Of a stretch of 64,000 nt of DNA, positions 1 through 8,598 are shown in pieces. The notes beneath the pieces are model-generated. The model was not told the DNA's origin and ran no database searches. It worked only from the letters and a program-made list of their open reading frames with translations. Made by a program: the position numbers and the translations under genes. Position 1 is the stretch's first letter, and each line of letters begins with the position of its first letter. Source of the DNA: DATFDN01 sp963818885 (GTDB lineage Bacteria; Pseudomonadota; Alphaproteobacteria; Acetobacterales; Acetobacteraceae); contig CAWFTP010000003.1 of assembly GCA_963818885.1 (NCBI GenBank), positions 310,001 through 374,000 on the forward strand, written 5' to 3'.

Positions 1-196
1 CCTGCATCCGCCGTCCGGTCGCCCCGATCTTAAAGCCCGCCGGCGGGTCGGCGCCCAGCAGGCGCGCACGCACGCGCTGCACCGCTGCCCCCTCAGCCTC
101 GTTGCGCGGCGTCGGGTCCATCCGTTCGATCCGGCCGCGCTTTTCGCGCAAGGCATTGAGCGTGCGTGCGGCGTGCTCCGCGTCGAATTCCGTCAT
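1..196 (-). CDS. 2-keto-4-pentenoate hydratase family protein (N-terminal part, runs off the window)
   Basis: Reading leftward from the ATG at 196 gives an open frame of 65 codons to the window edge. It ends in a segment with the motif GFKIGATGRRMQ. That pattern matches the N-terminal region of MhpD-type hydratases of the fumarylacetoacetate hydrolase superfamily, which act on 2-hydroxy-dienoates in ring-cleavage pathways. The ATG overlaps the rlmB stop as ATGA, so the two genes are probably translationally coupled. The catalytic metal-binding part lies outside the window, so the substrate cannot be judged. Confidence 0.6.
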   Translation of the reverse strand, partial: MTEFDAEHAARTLNALREKRGRIERMDPTPRNEAEGAAVQRVRARLLGADPPAGFKIGATGRRMQ

Positions 197-1123
197 GCCG
201 GCCTCGTCAGCTCGTAAAGCGCCACCGCGGCAGCGGCGGCGACGTTCAGGCTCTCCATCACGTGCCGGGTGGCAAGTCGCGCCACCTCATCGCACGTCTC
301 GCGCGTCAGCCGACGCAGCCCTGTCCCCTCGGCGCCGAGTACCGAGCGCGACCCGCCGCCCGTGCAGGGAAGCGCCCGACAGCGGTGCGCCGCCGCTCGA
401 GTCGAGGCCGACGACCCAGAGATTGGCGGCCTTCAGCGCGACCAGCGTGCGTGCGATGTTGACGGCGCGCAGCAGCGGCACCGTCTCGAGCGCGCCGGAC
501 GCCGCCTTGGCGAGCGCGCCCGTCTCCTCCGGCGCGTTGCGATCCTGGGTGATCACGCCGGCGCCACCGAATGCCGCGGCACAGCGCAAGATCGCGCCCA
601 CATTGCGCGGATCGGAGACCTGATCGAGCACGACAACCGGCCCGGGTCGATCCAGCGTGTGCTGCAATGTCGGCGCGGCGAGCGGGTCGGCGAGCAACGC
701 GATTCCCTGATGCACGGCATCGCGCCCGAGCAAATGATCGATGCGCGCGCGTTCGACGCGCTCGGGCGAGATGGCCCAAGGCTCGGGCAGCCGATGCGCC
801 AGCGCGGCCGCGGCCTCTTCCGTCAGCACGAGCCGGCGCAGCCGCCGCGCCGGATTGGCGAGCGCGGCGGCCACCGCGTGATGACCGTACAGCCAAAGGG
901 TGCCGCGCGGTGCCTCCGCCGGTCGCGGCGAGCGTGCATGGTCATTCTGCTGTTGATTGCCGACGGGACGCGCGCCACCCAGACCGAGACGAGGCCGATC
1001 CGGCTCGCGGCTTTCATGGCGCGGATGCTCGGGACCACCCGGGCCGCGATGCGGGGGCCGGTTGCCCGGCGGCCTTCCGCCATGTGGTCTCGATCCGTGG
1101 CGGTTGTCGTGAGGAGGCTTCAT
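193..1123 (-). CDS. rlmB: 23S rRNA (guanosine-2'-O-)-methyltransferase RlmB, TrmH/SPOUT family (one frame break)
   Basis: SPOUT-class RNA 2'-O-ribose methyltransferase that modifies 23S rRNA. It has a low-complexity Arg/His/Pro/Gly N-terminus (about 1-70), then the substrate-binding region around GHHAV (80-84). The SpoU core follows, with LDQVSDPRNVGAILR at about 166-180. The frame breaks near 343. One extra base there moves the frame from the shadow tail to VLGAEGTGLRRL...ESLNVAAAAAVALYEL, the expected motif 2/3 C-terminus, which ends at 193. The full product is about 309 residues, normal for the family with this extension. The break is most likely a base-calling error because both halves are fully conserved. 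Confidence 0.88.
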
Positions 1124-1162
1124 CGGGTCGCTATAGAGCCGATCCGAAACGGACGAAACTCG

Positions 1163-1928
1163 TCAGTCCGGTACGCCCGTGCAGACGAAGTGCGGGTTCT
1201 CCCATCCCGGCTTGCCGTAGCGGAACGGTGCCCCCTCAAGCGTCGTGACGGTGCCGCCCGCTGCCTCCAGCACGGCCTGCGGCGCGGCGGTGTCCCATTC
1301 CATCGTGCGCCCGAAGCGCGGATAGAGATCGGCGACACCTTCGGCGAGCCGACAGAATTTGACGCTGGAACCGAAATTGATGACCCGCGCGACGTTGCGC
1401 GGCGCGAGGAACGCAGCGAGGCGCGCATTGTCCGCGTGATAGCGGCTGGCAAGGACCACGAGTTCCTTCCTCGGGCGGCGGGCGCGCATGGACGGCGTGC
1501 TGTCCGGTCCCGTCGCGCTTCCATGCGCCGGCACCGACGATGCCGCCGAATAGCTCGCCTAAGGCGGGTATGCCGACGACGCCAAGATGCGCCCTGCCCT
1601 CTCGCACCAATCCGATATTGACCGCGAACTCCTCGTGTCCGGCGGCGAATTCACGCGTGCCGTCCAGCGGATCGACCAGCCAATACTCCGGCGCAGGCGA
1701 CGTGATGCGACCGCCCGCGACTTCCTCCTCTGCGATGACGGGGATGGCGGCGGTCGCCTCGCGCAGCCCGGCGACGATGATCGCCTCCGCGGCGGTATCG
1801 GCCACCGTCACCGGGGAGGCATCCTGCTTACGCTGCACGTCGAAGCCCCGCGCGCGCACGGCGAGGATCGCCTCGCCTGCCCGCAACGCGAGCCGCGCGG
1901 CGAGTTCCAGAAGATCGTTGTCGGTCAT
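1163..1928 (-). CDS. cysQ: 3'(2'),5'-bisphosphate nucleotidase CysQ, inositol monophosphatase superfamily (one frame break)
   Basis: Hydrolyses 3'-phosphoadenosine 5'-phosphate from sulfate assimilation, using Mg2+ in the cytoplasm. The first frame carries the metal-binding AEEE (67-69) and DPLDGTREF (86-94) motifs and the NIGLV strand. The second frame supplies the CysQ-type second half, with FGSSVKFCRLAEG and the metal-binding MEWDTAAPQAVLEAAGG. They join near 1500. The total length of 766 bases equals 255 codons plus one base, so a single inserted base explains the split. The gene is divergent from the glycosyltransferase, with an 80-base promoter gap. HisN is the alternative in this superfamily, but the second-half motifs favour CysQ. 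Confidence 0.85.
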
Positions 1929-2007
1929 CGCGCGGTGATACAGGCGGGCAGGTCACCTCGCAACGCGCACACTTGAGGCGCTGCGTTCCCCCGCGCACAC
2001 TCGCGCC

Positions 2008-3048
2008 ATGAAGATCGAGCTCGTCGTTCCCGAGCCGCCGGAGACGCCGGTCGGCGGCTCCTTCTATAATGAGCGGATCATCGCCGGCCTCCGCGAGGCG
2101 GGCCAGGAGGTAGCAGTTGTCACGCTCGGCAAGGTGCGCGCGCAGGCCGATGAGCCCGCTCGGGCGGCGGCGCGCGCGACGATCGAGGCGGCGACAAGGG
2201 ATGGATCGCTTCTGCTGATCGATGGCCTCTCGCTTCCGGCATTCGTGGGTCTGGGCGACGCGTTGGATGCGGCGGGCGCATTCGGCCTCGTGCACCACCC
2301 GGTCTCTCTCGCCGATGGCGTGGGCGAAGCCGACCGGCCGGCGATCCGCAACGCCGCGCTGCGGCTGCTGCCCCGCCTGCACCGCGTGATCGTCACCAGC
2401 GCCATCGTCGCCGAGCGCCTCGCCGCCGAGTTTGGCGTCGATTCGGCGCGCATCGTCACGATCATCCCCGGCACCGATGACGCGCCGCGCAGCGCCGGCT
2501 CCGGCGGAGCTGGCTGCGCCATTCTGTCAGTGGGCGCGCTGATCCCCCGCAAGGGGCACGATGTGCTGTTGCGAGCGCTGGCGCGGCTTTTCGACCTTGA
2601 CTGGCGTCTCACCATCGTCGGCTCGGCGACGCGCGACCCGGCACACGCGGCGGAACTCGTGGCCCTCGCCGCCGAGCTTGGCATCGCGGCCCAGGTGCGC
2701 TTCGCCGGCGCGCTCGACGCCCCGGCGCTCGATGCGCTCTGGCGAAAGACCGACCTGTTCGCCCTCGCGACGCATTGGGAGGCACACGGCGCGGCGGTCG
2801 CGGAGGCGTTGCGCCGCGGCGTGCCCGTCGCCGTCACTACGGGGGGCGGTGCGGCGGCGATGGTTCCTCCGGAAGCTGGCGTGATCGTCGAACCGGGCGA
2901 TGTCGTGCAGCTCTCGAAGGCGATGCGTCGCCTCATTTTCAGCGTGGAGCTGCGTGCGGAGATGGCGGAGGCAGCCTGGAGGGCGGGGCGTGAGTTCCCC
3001 GACTGGGCGACACAGATACGCGCCTTCGCCGCGGCGCTGGGCGGTTGA
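2008..3048 (+). CDS. Glycosyltransferase, GT4 type (GT-B fold)
   Basis: A 346-residue retaining glycosyltransferase. The N-terminal GT-B domain begins with PPETPVGGSFYNERI, the usual glycine-rich acceptor-side loop. The C-terminal donor domain begins at VGALIPRKGHDVLLRAL (about 177-193). The nucleotide-sugar-binding EX7E region is around EAHGAAVAEALRRGVPV. No signal peptide or membrane helix is seen, so it is cytosolic, perhaps membrane-associated. It is followed at once by the sugar-acid kinase gene, suggesting co-transcription. Donor and acceptor cannot be told from sequence. Confidence 0.85.
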   Translation: MKIELVVPEPPETPVGGSFYNERIIAGLREAGQEVAVVTLGKVRAQADEPARAAARATIEAATRDGSLLLIDGLSLPAFVGLGDALDAAGAFGLVHHPVSLADGVGEADRPAIRNAALRLLPRLHRVIVTSAIVAERLAAEFGVDSARIVTIIPGTDDAPRSAGSGGAGCAILSVGALIPRKGHDVLLRALARLFDLDWRLTIVGSATRDPAHAAELVALAAELGIAAQVRFAGALDAPALDALWRKTDLFALATHWEAHGAAVAEALRRGVPVAVTTGGGAAAMVPPEAGVIVEPGDVVQLSKAMRRLIFSVELRAEMAEAAWRAGREFPDWATQIRAFAAALGG

Positions 3049-3062
3049 ACGGGAGGGCTTCG

Positions 3063-4346
3063 ATGCTGCTTGGCGCGATCGCCGACGACTTTACCGGGGC
3101 AACCGACCTTGCCTCCATGCTGGTGCGCAACGGCATGCGCGCGGTGCAGCTCATCGGCGCCCCCCGGGTGGACGATCCGGCGCCGGACGCGGACGCGGTG
3201 ATCGTGGCGCTGAAATCGCGGACCGCGCCAGTGGAGCAGGCAGTCCGCGAGAGCCTCGCCGCCTTGCGTTGGCTGCTCGGCGCCGGCGTAAAGCAGGTCT
3301 TCTTCAAATACTGCTCCACCTTCGACAGCACCGATCGCGGCAATATCGGCCCGGTGGGCGACGCGCTGATCGCCGCGCTTGGCTGCGGTTTCGCTCTTGC
3401 CTGCCCCGCTTTTCCCGCGAATGGGCGCAGCGTCTATCAGGGACACCTCTTCGTCGGCAGCAATCTGCTGAACGAGAGCGGGATGGAGCATCATCCGCTG
3501 ACCCCGATGACAGACGCGAACCTCGTCCGCGCCCTGGGCCGGCAGACCGACGGCACCGTGGCGCTGGTACCATTTGCCACCGTCGAGCAGGGCGCGCAGG
3601 CGATCCGCCGCGCGATGACCGCGCTGAAGGAGCAGGGACGACGCTGGGCGATCGTGGATGCGGTGGCGGACGCGCATCTGCGCGCGATCGGCGAAGCCGC
3701 CGCGGGCCACGCGCTCATCACGGGCGGATCCGGCGTTGCCATGGGGTTGCCAGAGAACTTCCGCCGCGCCGGACTGCTGCAGCCGCTCGCCGATCCAGGC
3801 GCGTTACCCGATATAGCCGGCGCCGCCGCCGTGCTCGCCGGCTCCTGCTCGCGTGCGACATTGGACCAGATCGCTGCTGCCCGCGACGAGATGGATGTGC
3901 TGGAGCTCGATCCGCTGGTTGAGGCGAGCGCCGATGCGTTGTGCGCCCACGCGCTCGACTGGGCCGCCGACCGGCTCGGGGATAAGCCGGTGGTGATCGG
4001 CGCGTCCGCTCCCCCGGATCGGGTCGCGGCGTTGCAGGCACGGATGGGACGCGACGCGGCGGGCGCCATGATCGAGCATGCGCTCTCCTGCATTGCGCAG
4101 GGCCTGGTCGAACGCGGCGTGCGGCGCCTCATAGTGGCAGGAGGCGAGACGGCAGGCGCCGTCGTCGCCCGGCTTGGCGTGCACAGCCTCCGGATCGGAC
4201 AGGAGATCGACCCAGGCGTACCGTGGACCTACGCCGAGAGCGGCACGCGGCCCCTGAAGCTCGCGCTGAAATCTGGAAACTTCGGCGGCCGCGACTTCTT
4301 CCGCGATGCCTTCGCGGCTTTGAATCGAGGAGGTGCCGATGGATGA
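3063..4346 (+). CDS. otnK: Four-carbon acid sugar kinase (OtnK/DtnK-type, DUF1537)
   Basis: ATP-dependent kinase for four-carbon sugar acids (3-oxo-tetronate or D-threonate type). The N-terminal substrate domain opens with IADDFTGATDLASMLVRNG, the DUF1537 signature. The C-terminal nucleotide domain contains VAGGETAGAVVARLGV and the final ALKSGNFGGRDFF motif. I chose the ATG at 3063 rather than the upstream TTG because GGGAGGG lies 5 bases before it and it begins exactly at the conserved MLLGAIADDF. The next gene is the matching aldolase-like decarboxylase. Together they form the kinase/decarboxylase module that yields dihydroxyacetone phosphate. The exact substrate is uncertain. Confidence 0.87.
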   Translation: MLLGAIADDFTGATDLASMLVRNGMRAVQLIGAPRVDDPAPDADAVIVALKSRTAPVEQAVRESLAALRWLLGAGVKQVFFKYCSTFDSTDRGNIGPVGDALIAALGCGFALACPAFPANGRSVYQGHLFVGSNLLNESGMEHHPLTPMTDANLVRALGRQTDGTVALVPFATVEQGAQAIRRAMTALKEQGRRWAIVDAVADAHLRAIGEAAAGHALITGGSGVAMGLPENFRRAGLLQPLADPGALPDIAGAAAVLAGSCSRATLDQIAAARDEMDVLELDPLVEASADALCAHALDWAADRLGDKPVVIGASAPPDRVAALQARMGRDAAGAMIEHALSCIAQGLVERGVRRLIVAGGETAGAVVARLGVHSLRIGQEIDPGVPWTYAESGTRPLKLALKSGNFGGRDFFRDAFAALNRGGADG

Positions 4347-4959
4347 GGACGGCCTGCGCCGGCTTCTCGTCGAACTCGCGGGAAGCTTGTTCGCGCGCGG
4401 TTTCTCGGTCGGTTCCGCTGGTAACATCAGCGTCCGGCTGGATGATGGCTACCTGATCACGCCGACCAATTCTTCCCTCGGGCGCCTCGATCCGGAGCGG
4501 CTGTCACGGCTCGACACGGCCTTCCATCATGTCGGCGGAGACAAGCCGTCGAAGGAAGTCTTCATGCATCGCGCCTTCTACACAGCCAGCGCTACGGGCG
4601 CGGTGGTCCATCTGCACTCGACCATGGCGACGGCGGTCGCTTGCCTGGAAGGCGCGACGATCCCGCCGCTCACGCCCTATTTCGTCATGCGAGTGGGACG
4701 GCAACTGCCGGTGATCCCGTACTTTCGCCCAGGCGATCCAGCGATGGAGCCCGCCATCCACGAGGCCGCGAAGGCGGGCGCTCGCGCCGTGCTGCTCGCC
4801 AATCATGGTCCAGTGGTCTCAGGCAAGACGTTGACGGACGCAGTCTACGCCGCCGAGGAGCTTGAAGAGGCAGCCCGGCTCGCCCTGACGTTGCAAAGCG
4901 CCTCCCCGCGCCGGCTTACGCCGGCGCAGGTGGACGAACTTCTAGCGACGTTTCGATAA
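4339..4959 (+). CDS. otnC: Class II aldolase/adducin family decarboxylase (OtnC-type, 3-oxo-tetronate 4-phosphate)
   Basis: A 206-residue zinc-dependent class II aldolase fold protein. Visible motifs are GSAGNISVRL near the N-terminus, the catalytic-Glu region SKEVFMH, the Zn-binding VVHLHST and the second Zn His in LLANHGPVV. In OtnC-type enzymes it decarboxylates the phosphorylated 3-oxo-tetronate made by OtnK. The ATG at 4339 follows GAGGAGG and overlaps the kinase stop by 8 bases, so the pair is translationally coupled. L-fuculose-phosphate aldolase is the main alternative family member, but the OtnK neighbour argues for OtnC. Confidence 0.85.
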   Translation: MDEDGLRRLLVELAGSLFARGFSVGSAGNISVRLDDGYLITPTNSSLGRLDPERLSRLDTAFHHVGGDKPSKEVFMHRAFYTASATGAVVHLHSTMATAVACLEGATIPPLTPYFVMRVGRQLPVIPYFRPGDPAMEPAIHEAAKAGARAVLLANHGPVVSGKTLTDAVYAAEELEEAARLALTLQSASPRRLTPAQVDELLATFR

Positions 4960-4973
4960 ACGGCTCAACCGGA

Positions 4974-4995
4974 CGCTTCTCCGCGAGGAGAAGCG
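4974..4995. terminator. Stem-loop between convergent genes
   Basis: A perfect 9-bp stem (CGCTTCTCC / GGAGAAGCG) with a GCGA tetraloop lies in the 45-base gap between the convergent otnC and histone-like genes. It has no U-tract on either strand, as is usual in high-GC genomes. It is well placed to end transcription in both directions. Confidence 0.6.
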
Positions 4996-5004
4996 CCGAA
5001 GCCC

Positions 5005-5478
5005 CTATCCCTCGTCGTCCTCGTGACGCTCCATCATGCCGCCCAGGTTACCCTCAGGCATCGGCATTTCCGGGGCTTTGCGCCGGCGTGTCGCACTCTT
5101 GCGAGTGCCGGTCTTCCGGGCACCGGTCTTGCGTGTCGCCGATTTCGCTCCCGTCTTCCGGGCGCCCGTCTTGCGGCCGGCGGTCTTGCGGGTCGCCGAC
5201 TTGCGGGTGGCGGCCTTGCGGCCGGCGCCCCGCTTCGCGGTGGTCTTGCGCGCCGCCGTCTTGCGGCCGGCGGTCTTCTTCGCGCCCGTCTTCCGCGTCG
5301 CCATCTTGCGGCCGGCGGACTTCTTCGCACCCGTCTTCCGCCCTGCGGACTTCTTCGCGCTCGAGCGGCCGGCGGCCTTCCTCCCGGTGGTCTTGCGGCC
5401 AGTCGTCTTGCGCGTGCCTGCACGCACCGCCATCGGCTGCGCGCGCGGCTTATCGTTGTTGCCGTCTTCTGTGCTCAC
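5005..5478 (-). CDS. Histone H1-like Lys/Arg/Ala/Thr-repeat nucleoid protein
   Basis: About 157 residues. A short acidic-polar N-terminus leads into a long low-complexity region of TGRK, TGAKK, AGRKT and ATRK-like units. The tail is acidic and methionine-rich (MPMPEGNLGGMMERHEDDEG). The composition matches bacterial histone-H1-like or AlgP-like DNA-binding proteins that compact the nucleoid. I chose the GTG at 5478 because AGGAG sits 8 bases upstream; an ATG at 5544 is also open. The repeat length is likely to vary between strains, and this region is prone to assembly error. The function is inferred only from composition. Confidence 0.65.
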   Translation of the reverse strand: MSTEDGNNDKPRAQPMAVRAGTRKTTGRKTTGRKAAGRSSAKKSAGRKTGAKKSAGRKMATRKTGAKKTAGRKTAARKTTAKRGAGRKAATRKSATRKTAGRKTGARKTGAKSATRKTGARKTGTRKSATRRRKAPEMPMPEGNLGGMMERHEDDEG

Positions 5479-5696
5479 CTCGGAAACTCCTACGTGGTCT
5501 CCGCAGACCCGTGCGAGTCGCGTCATCGAAGTACAGAATCGCACGCGTACATGCGTTATCCGCTATCTCGCCTCCGGATGTTGCATGTCAACAAAAAGCA
5601 ACCGTTTCTTGGCGGCTTGGAGAAATTTTCCTTTGCTTGTGACCGCGGCGCGCGACGCACGGCATCGGCACACGTCGCGCACGGTTCGCGCAGGCG

Positions 5697-6863
5697 TCAG
5701 TGACGCTCCCGCAGCGGCACGAATCGCAGATCTTCAGGTCCGACATAGTTGGCAGTTGGCCGGATGATCTTGCCGTCGATGCGCTGCTCGATCACGTGGG
5801 CGCTCCAGCCGGCGGTCCGCGCGATCACGAAGATGGGGGTGAACATCGCCGTCGGGATGCCCATCATGTGGTAGCTGACGGCGCTGAACCAATCGAGGTT
5901 GGCGAACATGCCCTTGGCGTCGGCCATCACCGCCTCGATCCGCTCAGCGATGTCGAACATCTTCATGGAGCCGACTTCACCGGACAGGCGGCGGGCGACT
6001 TCCTTGATGACTTTGTTGCGGGGGTCCGAGACCGTGTAGACCGGGTGCCCGAAGCCGATCACTACTTCCTTGGCCGCGACGCGCTTGCGGATGTCGGCCT
6101 CCGCCTCGTCCGGCGTGTCGTACCGGTGCTGGATCTCGAAGGCGACCTCGTTGGCGCCGCCGTGCTTGGGCCCGCGCAGCGCGGCGATGCCGGCGGTGAT
6201 CGCCGAATACATGTCCGACCCAGTCCCCGCGACGACCCGGCAGGCGAAGGTCGAGGCGTTGAACTCGTGCTCGGCATAGAGGTTGAGCGAGGTGTTCATC
6301 GCCCGGACCCAGCTCTCCGGCGGCTCCTCGCCATGCAGGAGGTGCAGGAACTGGCCCCCGATCGACTCGTCGTCGGTCTCGACGTCGATCACCCGCCCGC
6401 TGAACGCGTAGTGATACCAGTAGAGCAGCATGGACCCGAGGGAGGCGATCAGCCGGTCGGCGATATCCCGTGCCCCGGGAGCGTTGTGATCGTCCTTCTC
6501 CGGCAGCGCGCAACCCAGCGCCGAGACGCCGGTCCGCATCACATCCATCGGGTGCGACGCGGCTGGAAGCGCCTGCAGCACATCCTTCACCGCCGCCGGC
6601 AAGCCGCGCAGGGAGCGAAGCTTTTGCTTGTAGGCATGCAGCTCCGCCGCATTCGGCAGGGTTCCATGAATCAGCAGGTGGGCGATCTCCTCGAACTCCG
6701 CCGCCTCGGCGATGTCGAGGATGTCATAGCCCCGGTAGTGCAGGTCGTTGCCCGTGCGCCCGACGGTACACAGCGCCGTGTTGCCGGCGACGACGCCGGA
6801 CAGGGCAACGGATTTCTTCGGCCGGTTGGCGCCCTGCTGGGGCGATGCCTGGGTTTCGCTCAT
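5697..6863 (-). CDS. prpC: 2-methylcitrate synthase
   Basis: A 388-residue citrate-synthase-family enzyme that condenses propionyl-CoA with oxaloacetate in the methylcitrate cycle. Visible motifs are LHYRGYDI (flexible-domain entry), HYAFSGRVIDVE, the catalytic-His regions EHEFNASTFACR and GPKHGGANE, and GFGHPVY. The catalytic Asp region is MMGIPTAMFTPIF. The length (about 390) and the short N-terminus are typical of PrpC rather than GltA. It is followed upstream on the same strand by prpD, with only a palindromic repeat between them, so the two genes are probably one operon. Confidence 0.9.
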   Translation of the reverse strand: MSETQASPQQGANRPKKSVALSGVVAGNTALCTVGRTGNDLHYRGYDILDIAEAAEFEEIAHLLIHGTLPNAAELHAYKQKLRSLRGLPAAVKDVLQALPAASHPMDVMRTGVSALGCALPEKDDHNAPGARDIADRLIASLGSMLLYWYHYAFSGRVIDVETDDESIGGQFLHLLHGEEPPESWVRAMNTSLNLYAEHEFNASTFACRVVAGTGSDMYSAITAGIAALRGPKHGGANEVAFEIQHRYDTPDEAEADIRKRVAAKEVVIGFGHPVYTVSDPRNKVIKEVARRLSGEVGSMKMFDIAERIEAVMADAKGMFANLDWFSAVSYHMMGIPTAMFTPIFVIARTAGWSAHVIEQRIDGKIIRPTANYVGPEDLRFVPLRERH

Positions 6864-6885
6864 GTGTGTCCCTCCTGTCGAAAAC

Positions 6886-6970
6886 CGTCATGCCCGGCGA
6901 AGGCCGGGCACCCACGTCTTGCTCGCGAGCATTCAAAACGTGGGTGGCCGGGCCAAGCCCGGCCATGACG
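6886..6970. repeat. Imperfect palindromic intergenic repeat
   Basis: An 85-base imperfect inverted repeat. It starts CGTCATGCCCGGC and ends GGCCGGGCCAAGCCCGGCCATGACG, with an inner CCCACGT/ACGTGGG stem. This type of dispersed palindrome is common between genes in alphaproteobacteria. It fills most of the 119 bases between prpD and prpC. Confidence 0.75.
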
Positions 6971-6982
6971 ACGCTGATAGCC

Positions 6983-8482
6983 TCAGAAGATCCCCGGCTT
7001 GCTCTGCTCCAGCCGCCCGGAAGGGACCGCGATGTTCAGGGCATCGAGCTCGCCCGCCGCGAGACGCGGCAGCTCCTGCACCGCCTCCAGGAACCGGTTC
7101 GACTCGCGCGCCGAGATGATCCCGTCCGTCAGTTGGTGGAACTTGCCGATGTAATCCTCCCGCCCGAAGGGGCGGGCGCCGTTTGGGTGGGCGTTCGCGA
7201 CCCCGAGCTCGTCCTCGATCTTGCTCCCGTCGCGCAGGAACACCTCGACCCGCCCGCCGAATGCCAGCTCGTTCGGGTCGGTCGCGTGATAGCGCCTGGT
7301 CCACTCGGGGTCCTCGCGCGTCTCGATCTTGTGCCAGAGCCGCACGGTATCGGCTCGCGCCGCCCGGCGTGGCGCGTAGCTGTCGACGTGATGCCAGCTT
7401 CCGTCCTGCAGGGCGACCGCGAGAATGTACATGATCGAGTGATCCAGCGTCTCCCGGCTCGCCTTCGGGTCCATCTTCTGCGGATCGTTCGCGCCGGTGC
7501 CGATCACGTAATGCGTGTGGTGGCTCGTGTGGACGACGATGCGCTCCACCTGCTCGAGGTCGGGGATGCGTTCGCGCAGGCGGAAGGCGAGATCGATCAG
7601 CGCCTGGGACTGATACTCCGCGCTATGTTCCTTGGTGTAGCTCTCGAGGATCGCGCGCTTCGCCTCCCCCGGCTCCGGCAGCGGCACATGATAGAGCGCG
7701 TCCTTGCCGTCCAGCATCCAGGCGATCACGCTATCCTCGCCCTCATAGATCGGGCTCGGTGCCCCCTCTCCCCGCATCGCGCGGTCCACCGCCTCGACGG
7801 CAAGCTTGCCGGCATGCGCCGGCGCATAGGCCTTCCAGGAGCTGATCTCGCCCTTGCGCGACTGGCGCGTGGTGAAGCTTACATGCACCGCCTGCTGCAC
7901 GGCTTGGTAGATCGTCTCGGTCGGCAGGCGCAGCAGGGCGCCGATGCCGGCTGCCTGGGCCGGGCACAGATGGGCGATGTGGTCGATCTTGTGCGCATGC
8001 AGGCAGATCGCCCGCACGAGGTCGATCTGGATCTCATAGCCCGTGGCGATGCCCCGGATCAGGTCGCGCCCGGAGCGCTCCATGCTCTGCGCGACGGCGA
8101 GGATTGGCGGGATGTTGTCGCCCGGATGGGAGTAGTCGGCGGCAAGGAACGTGTCGTGCATGTCGAGCTCGCGCACCGCCGTCCCGTTCGCCCACGCCGC
8201 CCACTCCGGACTGACCCGTGTTCGCGCCGGCGCGCCGAACACGGTCGCGCCGTCCCGCCTTGGATGACCCAGCGCGGCGCCGCGCGCCGAAACGACGGGG
8301 TGCCGGTTGATCGCGGCGATGGCGACGGCGGCGTTGTCGATGATGCGGTTGACGATCATCGCGCTCACGTCGCGCTCCACGGCGACCCGGTCGGCGGCGA
8401 CGGCGGCGATCTTCCAGGCGAGCTGATCCTCGCGGGCAAGGTTCGCGGCGGACGGATGGACCCTGACTTCATGCAACTTCAT
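6983..8482 (-). CDS. prpD: MmgE/PrpD family 2-methylcitrate dehydratase
   Basis: A 499-residue MmgE/PrpD enzyme that dehydrates 2-methylcitrate to 2-methyl-cis-aconitate without an iron-sulfur cluster. PrpD hallmarks are seen in order: the LDMHDTFLAADYSHPGDN loop, GIATGYEIQIDL, TRQSRKGEISSWK and LDHSIMYILAVALQDG. The start at 8482 gives MKLHEVRVHPS with GAGG 6 bases upstream; the longer open frame to 8611 reads into the promoter region. It lies upstream of prpC on the same strand. No prpB is visible here, so the lyase step must be encoded elsewhere. Confidence 0.88.
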   Translation of the reverse strand: MKLHEVRVHPSAANLAREDQLAWKIAAVAADRVAVERDVSAMIVNRIIDNAAVAIAAINRHPVVSARGAALGHPRRDGATVFGAPARTRVSPEWAAWANGTAVRELDMHDTFLAADYSHPGDNIPPILAVAQSMERSGRDLIRGIATGYEIQIDLVRAICLHAHKIDHIAHLCPAQAAGIGALLRLPTETIYQAVQQAVHVSFTTRQSRKGEISSWKAYAPAHAGKLAVEAVDRAMRGEGAPSPIYEGEDSVIAWMLDGKDALYHVPLPEPGEAKRAILESYTKEHSAEYQSQALIDLAFRLRERIPDLEQVERIVVHTSHHTHYVIGTGANDPQKMDPKASRETLDHSIMYILAVALQDGSWHHVDSYAPRRAARADTVRLWHKIETREDPEWTRRYHATDPNELAFGGRVEVFLRDGSKIEDELGVANAHPNGARPFGREDYIGKFHQLTDGIISARESNRFLEAVQELPRLAAGELDALNIAVPSGRLEQSKPGIF

Positions 8483-8598
8483 GCGGAACCTCGGCCGGTG
8501 GACGCTATGGTCCGGCCTTCGTAAGGTCGCGCTGGCGGTGCGGCAAGCATGCCAAGGCCGCGCCGGAACGGGGATAGATATAGGGGATACATATATAA

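Noticed and set aside
269..1621. Long plus-strand open frames opposite rlmB and cysQ
   Set aside because: High GC leaves open frames on the wrong strand; their products are Arg/Pro-rich with no domain, while the minus strand encodes clear conserved enzymes.
5030..5400. Repeated DNA units that look like a minisatellite or CRISPR array
   Set aside because: Units vary in length with no unique spacers, and they translate in one frame to a Lys/Arg/Ala repeat protein with a normal start and end.
5700..6968. 422-codon plus-strand frame opposite prpC
   Set aside because: It is the complement of a well-conserved 2-methylcitrate synthase and has no ribosome site or recognisable motif.
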